From positions 5,518,001 to 5,582,000 of the forward strand of contig CP019882.1 in NCBI GenBank assembly GCA_002007745.1: 64,000 nt of DNA, written 5' to 3'. Position 1 is the stretch's first letter. Each line of letters opens with the position of its first letter. Under the pieces are notes generated by a model. That model saw only the letters and a list, made by a program, of their open reading frames with translations, had not been told where the DNA came from and searched no databases. This stretch comes from Mycolicibacterium litorale. Its GTDB lineage: Bacteria > Actinomycetota > Actinomycetes > Mycobacteriales > Mycobacteriaceae. Shown here piece by piece: positions 1 through 8,429 of this stretch. A program made the translations under genes and the position numbers.

Positions 1-1
1 C

Positions 2-187
2 AGTGCTGAATTGCGCGGCGCCGCATCGGTGTTCAATGACGTCACCTACGGCGAACAGCCCGGCAGTGAACCGGATTACCGCATGATCGCCCACCTCGAC
101 GATGCACTGCGCCGGCACACAGCGCCGGTAGCCGGCCCGACAGCCGCGGCACCCGGCATCGCCGACACGTGGACTCCGCTGCGATGA
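2..187 (+). CDS. DUF4129 domain protein, C-terminal end only
   Basis: This is the last 61 codons of a gene that enters from the left edge, ending in TGA at 185-187. The visible tail has the pattern of the DUF4129 domain: a hydrophobic/acidic helix leading to FNDVTYGEQPG, then a helix ending ALRR. DUF4129 proteins are membrane proteins of unknown function commonly encoded beside MoxR and DUF58 genes, which is exactly the context here. The next gene starts on an ATGA overlap, so the two are translationally coupled. Family assignment rests on a short fragment and on context. Confidence 0.55.
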   Translation, partial: SAELRGAASVFNDVTYGEQPGSEPDYRMIAHLDDALRRHTAPVAGPTAAAPGIADTWTPLR

Positions 188-1314
188 GCACCACCATCGG
201 GCAGCGGTGGCGCACCGGCCGCTGGGTTGCGCTGGCCCTGGTCGTGATCGCCGTGCTGTCGGCGGTCAGCGCCCTGCTCACCGCGCCGCGGCCCGGTGGC
301 CGGATGGATCCCAACTCGACCGACTCCGACGGTGCGCACGCGCTGGTCGCCCTGCTCCGCGATCGTGGCGTCGACATCGTCGTCGCCAAGAACGTCGCCG
401 ACGTGCAGCGAGCCGCCCGGCCTGACACCCTGCTGTTGGCGGCCGAAACCTACTGGACCCGTGGCGCGGATCTGCTGAACCGGCTGCAGAGCGTACCGGG
501 TGACCGGCTGCTGATCGAGCCCACCGCCCGCGTCCGCGAAGCCTTGGCACCGGGCATCCGCATCGACAGTGCCAGCGCGCTGTCTGCCCAGCCGGACTGC
601 GATCTACGCGAGGCCACCCGGGCCGGGATCGTGCAGTTAGGTCCCAGTGACGCCTACGCCGCGGTGGGCGACACCGATCTCACCCGCTGCTACGGCGGTG
701 CACTGGTGCGCTACCGGGCCGGCGCCCGGACGGTGACCGTGCTGGGCAGCGCCGAGTTCATGACCAACGGCGGGCTGCTCAAGCAGGGCAACGCCGCCCT
801 GGCGATGAACCTGGCCGGGGACCGGCCGCGGTTGATCTGGTACGCCCCGCAGAAAGCCGAAGGGGGCGACTCTGCATCCTCGTTGGGTGCCACCATCACC
901 GATCTGATCCCGGATGCGGTGAACTGGATCATCTGGCAGCTGTGCCTGGTCGTGGTCCTGCTCGCGGTGTGGCAGGGCCGCCGCTTGGGTCCGCTGGTAG
1001 CCGAGAAGCTGCCCGTCGTGGTGCGCGCCTCGGAGACGGTGGAAGGCCGCGCCCGGCTCTACCGGTCCCGCCGGGCCCGCGGTCAAGCCGCCCAGGCGCT
1101 GCGCACCGCGACCCTGCAACGGCTCGCGCCGCGATTAGGGCTGGGCGTCAACGCTTCTCCCGCGGCCATGGTGGCGGCGGTCGCGCAGCGCAGCCGCGCC
1201 GAGGAAAACACCGTCCACCACGTGTTGTTCGGCCCCGCGCCGTCCACCGACTCCGATCTGCTCCATCTGGCTCACGCACTCGACGACATCGAAAGGCAGG
1301 TCACGACGTCGTGA
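184..1314 (+). CDS. DUF4350 domain-containing membrane protein
   Basis: About 376 residues. ATG 184 overlaps the upstream stop (ATGA); an in-frame GTG at 169 is less likely because it lies inside the previous gene. One membrane segment lies near residues 12-32 (WVALALVVIAVLSAVSALL), followed by an extracytoplasmic DUF4350-like domain (NSTDSDGAHALVALLRDRGV). A second hydrophobic segment near residues 245-262 (WIIWQLCLVVVLLAVW) leads to a cytoplasmic Arg-rich tail. DUF4350 proteins accompany MoxR/DUF58 systems and are thought to act with them at the envelope, but their biochemical role is unknown. The gene ends on a GTGA overlap with the MoxR gene, so it belongs to one operon. Confidence 0.8.
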   Translation: MSTTIGQRWRTGRWVALALVVIAVLSAVSALLTAPRPGGRMDPNSTDSDGAHALVALLRDRGVDIVVAKNVADVQRAARPDTLLLAAETYWTRGADLLNRLQSVPGDRLLIEPTARVREALAPGIRIDSASALSAQPDCDLREATRAGIVQLGPSDAYAAVGDTDLTRCYGGALVRYRAGARTVTVLGSAEFMTNGGLLKQGNAALAMNLAGDRPRLIWYAPQKAEGGDSASSLGATITDLIPDAVNWIIWQLCLVVVLLAVWQGRRLGPLVAEKLPVVVRASETVEGRARLYRSRRARGQAAQALRTATLQRLAPRLGLGVNASPAAMVAAVAQRSRAEENTVHHVLFGPAPSTDSDLLHLAHALDDIERQVTTS

Positions 1315-2294
1315 CACACTTCGCCCCGCCATCGGCCCCCGCCGCCCAGAACGATGCCGCGCGCGCGGCGCTGCTGGCCCTGCGGGCCGAGATCGCCAAG
1401 GCCGTCGTCGGCCAGGACGCTGTGGTCAGCGGTCTGGTGATCGCCCTGCTGTGCCGCGGACACGTGCTGCTCGAAGGTGTGCCCGGCGTGGCCAAGACGC
1501 TCCTGGTGCGGGCGACCGCGGCCGCGCTGTCGCTGGACTTCAAGCGCGTGCAGTTCACCCCCGACCTGATGCCCGGCGATGTCACCGGATCACTGGTCTA
1601 CGACGCGCGCACAGCGGCTTTCGTGTTCCGCGAGGGTCCGGTCTTCACCAACCTGATGCTGGCCGACGAGATCAACCGAACCCCGCCGAAGACCCAGGCC
1701 GCCCTCTTGGAGGCGATGGAGGAGCGCCAGGTCAGTGTCGACGGCGAGCCCAGACCGCTGCCCGATCCGTTCATCGTCGCGGCCACCCAGAACCCCATCG
1801 AGTACGAAGGCACCTACCAGTTGCCCGAGGCGCAACTGGACCGGTTCCTGCTCAAGCTCAACGTGCCGCTGCCGCCGCGGGACCAGGAGATCGCGATCCT
1901 CACCCGGCACGCCCAGGGGTTCGATCCGCGGGACCTGAGCAGCATCCGCCCGGTGGCCGGCGCCGCCGAATTGGCCGCCGGGCGTGCCGCGGTCAAGCAG
2001 GTGCTGGTCGCCGACGAGGTGCTCGGCTACATCGTCGACATCGTCGGTGCGACACGTAACTCCCCGTCTCTTCAGCTCGGCGTCTCGCCGCGTGGCGCCA
2101 CCGCCCTGCTGGGCACGGCCCGATCCTGGGCCTGGTTGTCGGGCCGCGGCTATGTCACGCCCGACGACGTCAAGGCCATGGCGCGCCCGACCCTGCGGCA
2201 CCGGATCGGCTTGCGCCCCGAGGCCGAACTCGAGGGAGCGAGCCCCGACGGGGTGCTCGACGGCATCCTGGCCGCGGTGCCGGTGCCGCGCTAG
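1311..2294 (+). CDS. MoxR family AAA+ ATPase
   Basis: 327 residues from GTG 1311, which overlaps the previous stop. Longer in-frame extensions upstream overlap the DUF4350 gene and are rejected. Walker A is EGVPGVAKT (about residue 50), Walker B is LADEINR, sensor 1 is ATQNP, and the arginine-finger region is PEAQLDRF. The C-terminal AAA lid contains SPRGATALL. MoxR ATPases are chaperone-like and assist maturation of complexes that carry von Willebrand A domains; the partner is probably the DUF58 protein encoded next, whose GTG start shares one base with this stop. It matches the position of M. tuberculosis moxR2 (recall). Length is normal for the family. Confidence 0.95.
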   Translation: MTHFAPPSAPAAQNDAARAALLALRAEIAKAVVGQDAVVSGLVIALLCRGHVLLEGVPGVAKTLLVRATAAALSLDFKRVQFTPDLMPGDVTGSLVYDARTAAFVFREGPVFTNLMLADEINRTPPKTQAALLEAMEERQVSVDGEPRPLPDPFIVAATQNPIEYEGTYQLPEAQLDRFLLKLNVPLPPRDQEIAILTRHAQGFDPRDLSSIRPVAGAAELAAGRAAVKQVLVADEVLGYIVDIVGATRNSPSLQLGVSPRGATALLGTARSWAWLSGRGYVTPDDVKAMARPTLRHRIGLRPEAELEGASPDGVLDGILAAVPVPR

Positions 2295-3616
2295 TGGTCC
2301 TCACCGGCCGCATCGGGTTGATCGCTCTGCTGGGCGTGCTTCCCATCGCGGTGTCCCCCTGGCCGGCAACGACTTTCGCCGTACTGCTGACGGCTGTTGT
2401 GGTGGCGGCGGCCGTCGACATGGCTTTGGCCGGCAACCCCGGCGCACTGACCTTGGACCGGTCCGGCGACTCCACCGCACGGCTGGGTCAGCCCGTGGAA
2501 GCGGTTCTGCGCGTTGGCAATCCGGGTTCCCGGCGGTTCCGCGGCGTGCTGCGCGACGGCTGGCCGCCCAGCGCGTGTGCCGAACCGCGCACCCACACCG
2601 TCGACGTGCCGGCCGGTCAAACCGCTACCGTCGGCACCCACCTTCGTCCGGTCCGGCGCGGTGACCTGCGTTCGGAACTGGTCACGGTGCGCTCCATCGG
2701 CCCGCTGGGCCTCGCCGGCCGGCAGCGATCGCATCCGGTCGCCGGGCAACTGCGCATCCTGCCGCCGTTCCTGTCCCGCAAACATCTGCCGTCCCGGTTG
2801 GCCAGGCTGCGCGAGATCGACGGACTGCTGCCGGTGCTGATCCGCGGGCAGGGCACTGAGTTCGATTCCCTGCGCGAGTATGTCGTGGGTGATGACGTCC
2901 GCTCCATCGACTGGCGGGCCACCGCTCGGCGCGCCGACGTGGTGGTGCGCACCTGGCGCCCGGAGCGGGACCGGCGGGTGGTGATCGTCCTCGACACCGG
3001 CCGCACCTCGGCGGGCCGGGTCGGGGTCGATCCGACCGCCCGCGACCCCAGCGGCTGGCCCCGGCTGGACTGGTCGATGGATGCCGCGTTGCTGCTGGCG
3101 GCGCTGGCGGCGCGGGCCGGTGATCACGTCGACTTCCTGGCCCACGACCGGGTGACCCGCGCTGCGGTATTCGGCGCCGCCCGAACCGAACTGCTGGCCC
3201 AATTGGTCGAGGCGATGGCGCCGCTGGAGCCCGCGCTGATCGAGTCGGATGCGACAGCGATGGTGGCGGCCGTGCAACGCCGGGTGCGCAGGCGTGCGCT
3301 GGTGGTCCTGTTGACCGACCTGAACTCGTCCGCCCTCGACGAAGGCCTGCTGCCCGTGTTGCCGCAACTTTCGGCCAAGCATCAGGTGATCGTGGCCGCG
3401 GTGGCCGATCCGCGCGTCGACGAGCTGGCAGCCGGGCGCGCCGACTCCGCGCAGGTCTACGACGCGGCCGCCGCCGAACGCGCCCGCAATGACCGCCGCG
3501 CGATCGCCTCGCGGCTGCGGCACAGCGGGGTCGAGGTGGTCGACGCGCTACCGGAGGACATGGCGCCGGCGCTGGCCGACCGCTACCTGGCGATGAAGGC
3601 CACCGGCCGGCTCTAG
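2294..3616 (+). CDS. DUF58 domain-containing protein (vWA-like MoxR partner)
   Basis: 440 residues from GTG 2294, overlapping the MoxR stop by one base. Two N-terminal hydrophobic segments (residues about 5-45) anchor the protein. The DUF58 signature is DDVRSIDWRATARR near residue 210, followed by a vWA-like fold with VVIVLDTGR (MIDAS-like Asp) and LVVLLTDLNS. DUF58 proteins are the usual partners of MoxR ATPases in envelope-related assemblies; the precise substrate is unknown. The gene ends convergently with the SpoIIM-like gene, with stops overlapping by 4 nt at 3613-3616. Confidence 0.92.
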   Translation: MVLTGRIGLIALLGVLPIAVSPWPATTFAVLLTAVVVAAAVDMALAGNPGALTLDRSGDSTARLGQPVEAVLRVGNPGSRRFRGVLRDGWPPSACAEPRTHTVDVPAGQTATVGTHLRPVRRGDLRSELVTVRSIGPLGLAGRQRSHPVAGQLRILPPFLSRKHLPSRLARLREIDGLLPVLIRGQGTEFDSLREYVVGDDVRSIDWRATARRADVVVRTWRPERDRRVVIVLDTGRTSAGRVGVDPTARDPSGWPRLDWSMDAALLLAALAARAGDHVDFLAHDRVTRAAVFGAARTELLAQLVEAMAPLEPALIESDATAMVAAVQRRVRRRALVVLLTDLNSSALDEGLLPVLPQLSAKHQVIVAAVADPRVDELAAGRADSAQVYDAAAAERARNDRRAIASRLRHSGVEVVDALPEDMAPALADRYLAMKATGRL

Positions 3617-4605
3617 CCGGTCGGCACCACGTCGGGGGCGTCCTCGACGTCCCCGGTCTCGCCGGCGCGGCTGGCCTTGCGCCCGAAATGCACGATGTAG
3701 CCCAGGAACGCCGCCTCGGCGGCCACCCCGATGCCGATCCGCAGGAAGGTGGGCAGCGGCGAGGGCGTCACCAACGCCTCGATCAGCCCGGACACCAGCA
3801 GGACGCCGGCCAGCCCGACGGCCGCCGCCACCACTGCCCGGCCCTGCTCGGCGAGGACCTGCCCGCGGGGACGGTCACCCGGCGAGATCACCGTCCAGCC
3901 CAGTCTCATACCGACCGCGCCGGCCAGGAACACCGCGGTCATCTCCAGCAACCCGTGCGGGATCAGCAGCCCGAACAACACGTCGGCCTTGCCGGCGTCC
4001 ATCATCAGCCCGCCGATGACGCCGAGGTTGGCCGCATTCTGGAACAGCACCCACGGGATGGGGATGCCCAACACGATCGAGAACGCGATGCACTGGGCGG
4101 CGACCCACGAGTTGTTGACCCAGACCCGCAACGCGAACGAGCCGGCCGGATTCTCGCTGTAGTACGCGGCGAAGTCGTGGTTGACCAGATGCTCGATCTC
4201 GTCGGGTGTGCTCAGCGCCGACTGCACCTCGTGGCTGCCGGCCACCCAGACCCCGATCACCACGACGACGGCGAAGAACACCACCGCCGTCGCCAGCCAC
4301 CACCGCCACGCGCGGTAGGCGACCACCGGGAAGGACACCGTCCAGAACCGGGCGAACTCGTGCCACATCGGGGCGTGGGCGCCGGTGACCGCGGCGCGGG
4401 CGCGCGCGACCAGGCTCGACAGCCGGCCGACCAGGACCGAGTCCGCGGAGGCCGAGCGCACCATCGACAGGTGGGTGGAAACCCGCTGGTAGAGATCGAC
4501 CAGCTCGTCCACTTCGGCACCTGAGAGCCGCCGGCGCTTCTTGACCAGCTGCTCGAGCCGCGTCCAGGTGTCCTGGTGGGCCAAGACGAATGCGTCGACG
4601 TCCAC
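3613..4605 (-). CDS. stage II sporulation protein M (SpoIIM)-like membrane protein
   Basis: 330 residues from GTG 4605. The N-terminal ~100 residues form a charged helical region (LVKKRRRLSGAEVDELVDLY). About five membrane segments follow, including WWLATAVVFFAVVVVIGVW and WVAAQCIAFSIVLGIPIPW, with the family motif FGLLIPHGLLEM. SpoIIM homologues in non-sporulating actinobacteria are often encoded next to MoxR/DUF58/RDD genes and may shape or regulate the envelope; the mycobacterial role is unproven. Faces the RDD gene divergently across a 50-nt gap, so the two may share a promoter region. Corresponds in order to Rv3694c (recall). Confidence 0.85.
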   Translation of the reverse strand: MDVDAFVLAHQDTWTRLEQLVKKRRRLSGAEVDELVDLYQRVSTHLSMVRSASADSVLVGRLSSLVARARAAVTGAHAPMWHEFARFWTVSFPVVAYRAWRWWLATAVVFFAVVVVIGVWVAGSHEVQSALSTPDEIEHLVNHDFAAYYSENPAGSFALRVWVNNSWVAAQCIAFSIVLGIPIPWVLFQNAANLGVIGGLMMDAGKADVLFGLLIPHGLLEMTAVFLAGAVGMRLGWTVISPGDRPRGQVLAEQGRAVVAAAVGLAGVLLVSGLIEALVTPSPLPTFLRIGIGVAAEAAFLGYIVHFGRKASRAGETGDVEDAPDVVPTG

Positions 4606-4655
4606 CCGGCCGACACTAGTCGGGCGACGGTCAGACGCTAGTACCGTTGGTCGTT

Positions 4656-5510
4656 ATGGTGATGGCGCCCGAGACTGTGGTGACCGGGGATGCGGTCGTC
4701 CTCGACGTGCAGATCGCCCAGCTTCCGGTGCGGGCGGTCAGCGCGCTGATCGATCTGTGCGTGGTGGTCATCGGCTACCTACTGGGCATGTTGCTGTGGG
4801 CGGTCACCATCACCCAGCTTGACGAGGCGCTCAGCGCGGCGATTCTGATCATCTTCACCGTGCTGGTGATCATCGGCTATCCCGTGGTGTTCGAAACCGC
4901 CACCCGCGGACGGTCGCTGGGAAAGATCGCGATGGGACTGCGGGTGGTCTCCGACGACGGCGGCCCGGAACGCTTCCGGCAGGCCCTGTTTCGGGCGCTG
5001 GCCGGGTTCGTGGAGATCTGGATGTTCATGGGCGGCCCGGCGGTGATCTGCAGCCTGATCTCGCCCAAGGGGAAGCGGATCGGTGACGTGTTCGCGGGCA
5101 CGGTGGTGATCAGCGAACGAGGTCCCAAGCTGCCGCCACCGCCGGTGATGCCGCCTTCGCTCGCATGGTGGGCGTCCTCGCTGGAACTGTCCGCGCTGTC
5201 CCCGGGGCAGGCCGAGCTGGCACGCCAATTCCTTTCGCGGGCGCCACAATTGGCACCTCCGGTGCGCGACGAGATGGCGTATCGCATCGCCACGGATGTG
5301 GTGGCCCGGATTTCCCCGCCGCCACCGCCGGGGGTTCCTCCGCAGTATGTGCTGGCCGCCGTCCTCGCCGAGCGGCACCGGCGCGAACTGGCCCGGCTGC
5401 GGCCCGCCGGGCCGGCGTATCCACCGCCACCGCCGCCGTCATACCCGATGACTCCGCCGGTTGCTCCCGTGTCGCCCGGGCGTGACGACGGGTTCGTGCC
5501 GCCCGGCTAG
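4656..5510 (+). CDS. RDD family membrane protein
   Basis: 284 residues. ATG 4656 is preferred; TTG 4647 and ATG 4662 are alternatives, with no decisive ribosome site. The RDD domain spans residues ~15-155: LPVRAVSALIDLCVV (the Arg...Asp signature), three hydrophobic segments, GRSLGKIAMGLRVV, and KRIGDVFAGTVV. The C-terminus is Pro-rich (PPPPPSYPM) and probably unstructured. RDD proteins are membrane proteins of uncertain function, some linked to ion transport. Position beside SpoIIM/DUF58/MoxR suggests a shared envelope role. The stop lies 4 nt from the convergent stop of the next gene. Confidence 0.88.
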   Translation: MVMAPETVVTGDAVVLDVQIAQLPVRAVSALIDLCVVVIGYLLGMLLWAVTITQLDEALSAAILIIFTVLVIIGYPVVFETATRGRSLGKIAMGLRVVSDDGGPERFRQALFRALAGFVEIWMFMGGPAVICSLISPKGKRIGDVFAGTVVISERGPKLPPPPVMPPSLAWWASSLELSALSPGQAELARQFLSRAPQLAPPVRDEMAYRIATDVVARISPPPPPGVPPQYVLAAVLAERHRRELARLRPAGPAYPPPPPPSYPMTPPVAPVSPGRDDGFVPPG

Positions 5511-5514
5511 CAGG

Positions 5515-5856
5515 CTAGGAGAAGGCCGCCGCCAGAATCGCGATGTCGAGGGCGATCAGCAGCCAGGCGGCCACCGGTACCAGGAAGCCGCGCCGACGGC
5601 CCGCGGTGAAGAACGACACGATGATTGCGACCACCGCGATCACCGGGGCCCCGTAGGTGAGCAGCCCGTAGACGAATCCGCTGGGTTTCGGGCAGCTCGG
5701 CGCGCTGCAGGCGGCGGTGCTCATCACCGCCCCCATGGCGAAGAGCTGCACGACGGCCGCGCCCGCAATGGTGGACAGCGCCAGCAGCCAGTTCACCCAC
5801 AGCCGCCTGCGGTGCCCCCGGTCGGGGTGGGTTTCGGTGGCGTTCGATGCGGTCAT
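5515..5856 (-). CDS. small three-helix membrane protein, unknown function
   Basis: 113 residues from ATG 5856. Three hydrophobic segments are visible: WLLALSTIAGAAVVQLFAMG, YGAPVIAVVAIIVSFF and FLVPVAAWLLIALDIAILAA. Two cysteines (TAACSAPSCPK) lie in the loop after the first segment, and a basic loop (TAGRRRG) precedes the third. I recognise no named family. It lies 41 nt downstream of the antiporter gene on the same strand and could be cotranscribed with it. Coding is supported by the coherent hydrophobic pattern and by the close convergent stop of the RDD gene. Confidence 0.62.
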   Translation of the reverse strand: MTASNATETHPDRGHRRRLWVNWLLALSTIAGAAVVQLFAMGAVMSTAACSAPSCPKPSGFVYGLLTYGAPVIAVVAIIVSFFTAGRRRGFLVPVAAWLLIALDIAILAAAFS

Positions 5857-5897
5857 GGAGGTCGGCTACCCGCGCGGGGCACCCGACACACCTGCGG

Positions 5898-7073
5898 TCA
5901 GGTTTCCGGCACCGGTGGTAGCGCCCGCCGCCGGCGAGCCGCCACCACGCTGGCCACCGAGGTGACCGCGACGGTCAGCAGCGCCCCCAGCAGTAATGCC
6001 GACGGCTCCCCCGGCGAGAGCAGGTGTTTCTGGGTGCCCAGGGTGGCCGCGGCCACCGGCACCCCGAGTTGGGCGGCGGCCAGCGCCCCCAGCGCCAGCG
6101 GTTGGCCGGTCAGACGTCCGGCCAGGTGCGCCAGCACCGCGCCGACGCCGAGTCCCGCTCCCAGCAGGATGTAGGCGGGCTGCTCGGCGAGTTCGCGCAC
6201 CTGCAGTGAGGCGCCGAGCCAGACGAAGAACAACGGGCTGAACAGTCCTTCGGTGATGCCGAACAGCTGGCGGGCCAGCCGGCGTGGTTCGCCGGCGGCC
6301 TTGACCGCCAGGCCGAGGGCGAAGCCGGCCAGCATCACCGAGACGTGTGTGCTGACCGCGACGGTGGCCAGGGTGAACAGCGCGACCAGGCTGATCCGCA
6401 ACTCCAGGGCGAAGGAGTTGGCCTCCGAATAGTGGTGCAGCCGCTTGCGCAGGCCGCGGCGGTCGAAGGCCCACAGGGCCGCGAACAGCAGCCCGGCACA
6501 GGCCGCGATGATCACCGCCCCCAGCGCCGCGGTGAGGGCCCGGTCGGGGTCGATCACCAACGGCAGCAGCACGATCGAGGTGGCGTCGGCGATCGCGATC
6601 TGGGCGGTGACACCGAGTACCTGCGGTCCTTGCAGGCCCAGCGCCTGGATGACGGGCAATGCCAGCGCCGCCGACGAGGAGGCCATCAGCACCGCGTACA
6701 CCGCGGCATGTCCGGTGTGGAACATCTGGGCCAACCCCACCCCCAAACCGGTGGCCACCGCCCCGACGATGACGGCGCGCAGAGCGGCCGCCGGGATCGA
6801 GGAACGCAACGTCGTGTCGCGGATCGGGACGTGGGTACCGACCACGAACATCACCAGCGCGAAACCGATGTCGGCCAGCAGCGTGAAGGTCGGATCGGCC
6901 GGATCGACGAGGCCGAATCCCGTTCTGCCGATCAGTAATCCGACGGCCAGTTCACCGATCACCATTGGGATACGCAGGCCCGGTACCGATGCCAGCAGCG
7001 GGCCGGCCATGCCGACGACCGCAACGAGTGCCAGGGTGCTGAACCCGAATCCGCTCACGGTGCGGCCGCCCAT
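5898..7073 (-). CDS. cation/proton antiporter (Kef/NhaP-type, CPA2)
   Basis: 391 residues from ATG 7073. An in-frame extension to 7217 overlaps the SnoaL-like gene and its translation is low-complexity Arg/Ala, so it is rejected. About 12 hydrophobic segments; characteristic stretches are IGELAVGLLIGRTGFG, FVVGTHVPI, GLGVGLAQMFHTGHAAVYAVLMASSSAALALP split over helices 4-5, and IADATSIVLLPLV. These fit the Na+/H+ exchanger family (PF00999). No C-terminal TrkA-N domain is present, so it is a bare membrane domain. It is the last large gene of a minus-strand run that begins with the carotenoid oxygenase. Ion specificity cannot be read from sequence. Confidence 0.85.
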   Translation of the reverse strand: MGGRTVSGFGFSTLALVAVVGMAGPLLASVPGLRIPMVIGELAVGLLIGRTGFGLVDPADPTFTLLADIGFALVMFVVGTHVPIRDTTLRSSIPAAALRAVIVGAVATGLGVGLAQMFHTGHAAVYAVLMASSSAALALPVIQALGLQGPQVLGVTAQIAIADATSIVLLPLVIDPDRALTAALGAVIIAACAGLLFAALWAFDRRGLRKRLHHYSEANSFALELRISLVALFTLATVAVSTHVSVMLAGFALGLAVKAAGEPRRLARQLFGITEGLFSPLFFVWLGASLQVRELAEQPAYILLGAGLGVGAVLAHLAGRLTGQPLALGALAAAQLGVPVAAATLGTQKHLLSPGEPSALLLGALLTVAVTSVASVVAARRRRALPPVPET

Positions 7074-7122
7074 TTCACCGCCATGGTGTGCTGAGGCTAC
7101 TCGCCCGTGCCGAGGTCTGGCC

Positions 7123-7635
7123 TCAACTCGAGTCGTAGCGGCGCCGGAGAACGTAGAGGGGGTCGTCCTGGTCGCGGCGGCCCCGCGGGCCCGGCCGTTC
7201 GGCGGGGACGAAGACATCTGGGCGGGTCCACTCGCGCACCGCCCACCGTTCGGCGATCGCCCAGCGGCCGGCCCGACGTTGCATCAGGTCGACGTAGCGG
7301 GCCCCGGTGGTGAAATTGAACCGCCCGTCCTGATCGGCCCGTCCCCAATGTGTTGCCATGCAGTAGGTTTCGCTGATCGCGGCGTCCTCGCTGAGGAAGT
7401 CCACGTGATGGTTGCCGATGAAGTGCATGGTGCCCGCCAGGTAGTCGAGGCTCTGGCGCAGCCACCGCAGGTATTCGTCGACCGTGCCGTCGAAGCCGGT
7501 GTGGTGGTCGATCCCGTCGGGATGGTAGGCGCTGCGCACCAGGTCGAAGTCGAACCGGTCGACGCCGCGGCAGTACCGGGCGACGACGGTGTAGATCGCC
7601 TGGACGTCGGCCAGCCGGCCGTCGGGTTCAGACAC
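7123..7635 (-). CDS. SnoaL-like (NTF2-fold) protein
   Basis: 170 residues from GTG 7635, which overlaps the end of the SDR gene by 8 nt; an in-frame ATG at 7791 lies within the SDR gene and is rejected. The N-terminal helix/loop (ADVQAIYTVVARYCRGVDRF) and YHPDGIDHHTGF match the SnoaL_4/NTF2-like polyketide-cyclase/dehydratase fold, as do the later strands HVDFLSEDAAISETYC and GRYVD-like GARYVDLMQRRAGRWAI. Such proteins act as isomerases, dehydratases or ring-hydroxylating-dioxygenase-like small subunits. Coupling to an SDR and a carotenoid oxygenase suggests a catabolic pathway, but the substrate is unknown. Confidence 0.8.
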   Translation of the reverse strand: MSEPDGRLADVQAIYTVVARYCRGVDRFDFDLVRSAYHPDGIDHHTGFDGTVDEYLRWLRQSLDYLAGTMHFIGNHHVDFLSEDAAISETYCMATHWGRADQDGRFNFTTGARYVDLMQRRAGRWAIAERWAVREWTRPDVFVPAERPGPRGRRDQDDPLYVLRRRYDSS

Positions 7636-8380
7636 CGTAGCCGCCGTCCACGTCGAGTTTCTGGCCGGTGATGAAGCCCGCGCGCGGCGAGGCCAGGAAG
7701 CACACCGCCTCGGCGATGTCGATGGCGCAGCCGAACCGGCGCAGCGGGGTGTTGCGGCGGGCGGCGTCCAGGGCTTTGTCGTCGAGGTCACCGTCGGCGA
7801 TCAGCCGTTCGGCGGTGCCGTCGACGAGCATGCCGGGACCCACGCAGTTCGCCCGGACCCCGAATCGGCCTTCCTCGGCCGCGATCCCGCGGATCAGCGC
7901 CTCGACGGCGGCCTTCGGGGCGACCGACAGTCCGTCGCGCACCGCGAATCGCCGGGTCGCCGCGGTGGTCACCGCCACCAGGTTGCCGTGCGAGTCGCGC
8001 AGGTGCGGCAGGGCTGCGGCGACGACGTTGAAGAAGCCGACGGTGTCGGTGGTGATCTGGTCACCGAACCGGCCGGGTTCGACGGTGCTGAGGTGTCGCA
8101 TCGGCACGTGCGGGCCGGCGGCGTAGATGACGGTGTGCACGGCACCGGCCTTCCCGGCGATCCCGTCGACGACGTGGCGCACCTGCTGCGCGTCGGCGAT
8201 GTCGAGGCGATGGGCTTCGACATCTCCGACGGCGAGTTCAGCTGCCTTGTCGGCGTTGCGGTGATAGGTGAACGCCACCGTCGACCCACGCTCGACGAGC
8301 ATCGCGACGACGGCCGACCCGATGCCGCCGGTACCTCCGACGACGATCGCGGCTCCGGCCATTGCGCTGAAGTCGCCCAT
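7628..8380 (-). CDS. SDR-family protein with a non-canonical active site
   Basis: 250 residues if ATG 8380 is used; ATG 8398 and 8362 are alternatives. The Rossmann nucleotide motif GGTGGIGSAVV is near the N-terminus, with LDIAD and AAGPHVP following as in classical SDRs, and the C-terminal FITGQKLDVDGGYGV is typical. The catalytic segment is odd: where YxxxK is expected the sequence is SVAPK, so Tyr is replaced by Ser, and the upstream Ser position reads VTTAAT. The Lys is kept. It may have lost classical oxidoreductase activity or use a shifted mechanism. Sits 49 nt downstream of the carotenoid oxygenase and overlaps the SnoaL-like gene. Confidence 0.84.
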   Translation of the reverse strand: MGDFSAMAGAAIVVGGTGGIGSAVVAMLVERGSTVAFTYHRNADKAAELAVGDVEAHRLDIADAQQVRHVVDGIAGKAGAVHTVIYAAGPHVPMRHLSTVEPGRFGDQITTDTVGFFNVVAAALPHLRDSHGNLVAVTTAATRRFAVRDGLSVAPKAAVEALIRGIAAEEGRFGVRANCVGPGMLVDGTAERLIADGDLDDKALDAARRNTPLRRFGCAIDIAEAVCFLASPRAGFITGQKLDVDGGYGV

Positions 8381-8429
8381 GGGCTCAGATCGTCGCAACC
8401 CTCGCCGCGACGTGCGCGTCTGGGTACCG

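Noticed and set aside
2291..3523. Long minus-strand reading frame opposite the DUF58 gene (410 codons)
   Set aside because: Its translation is Gln/His/Arg/Gly-rich without domains, a common antisense artefact of high-GC codon use; the plus strand has a clear DUF58 gene.
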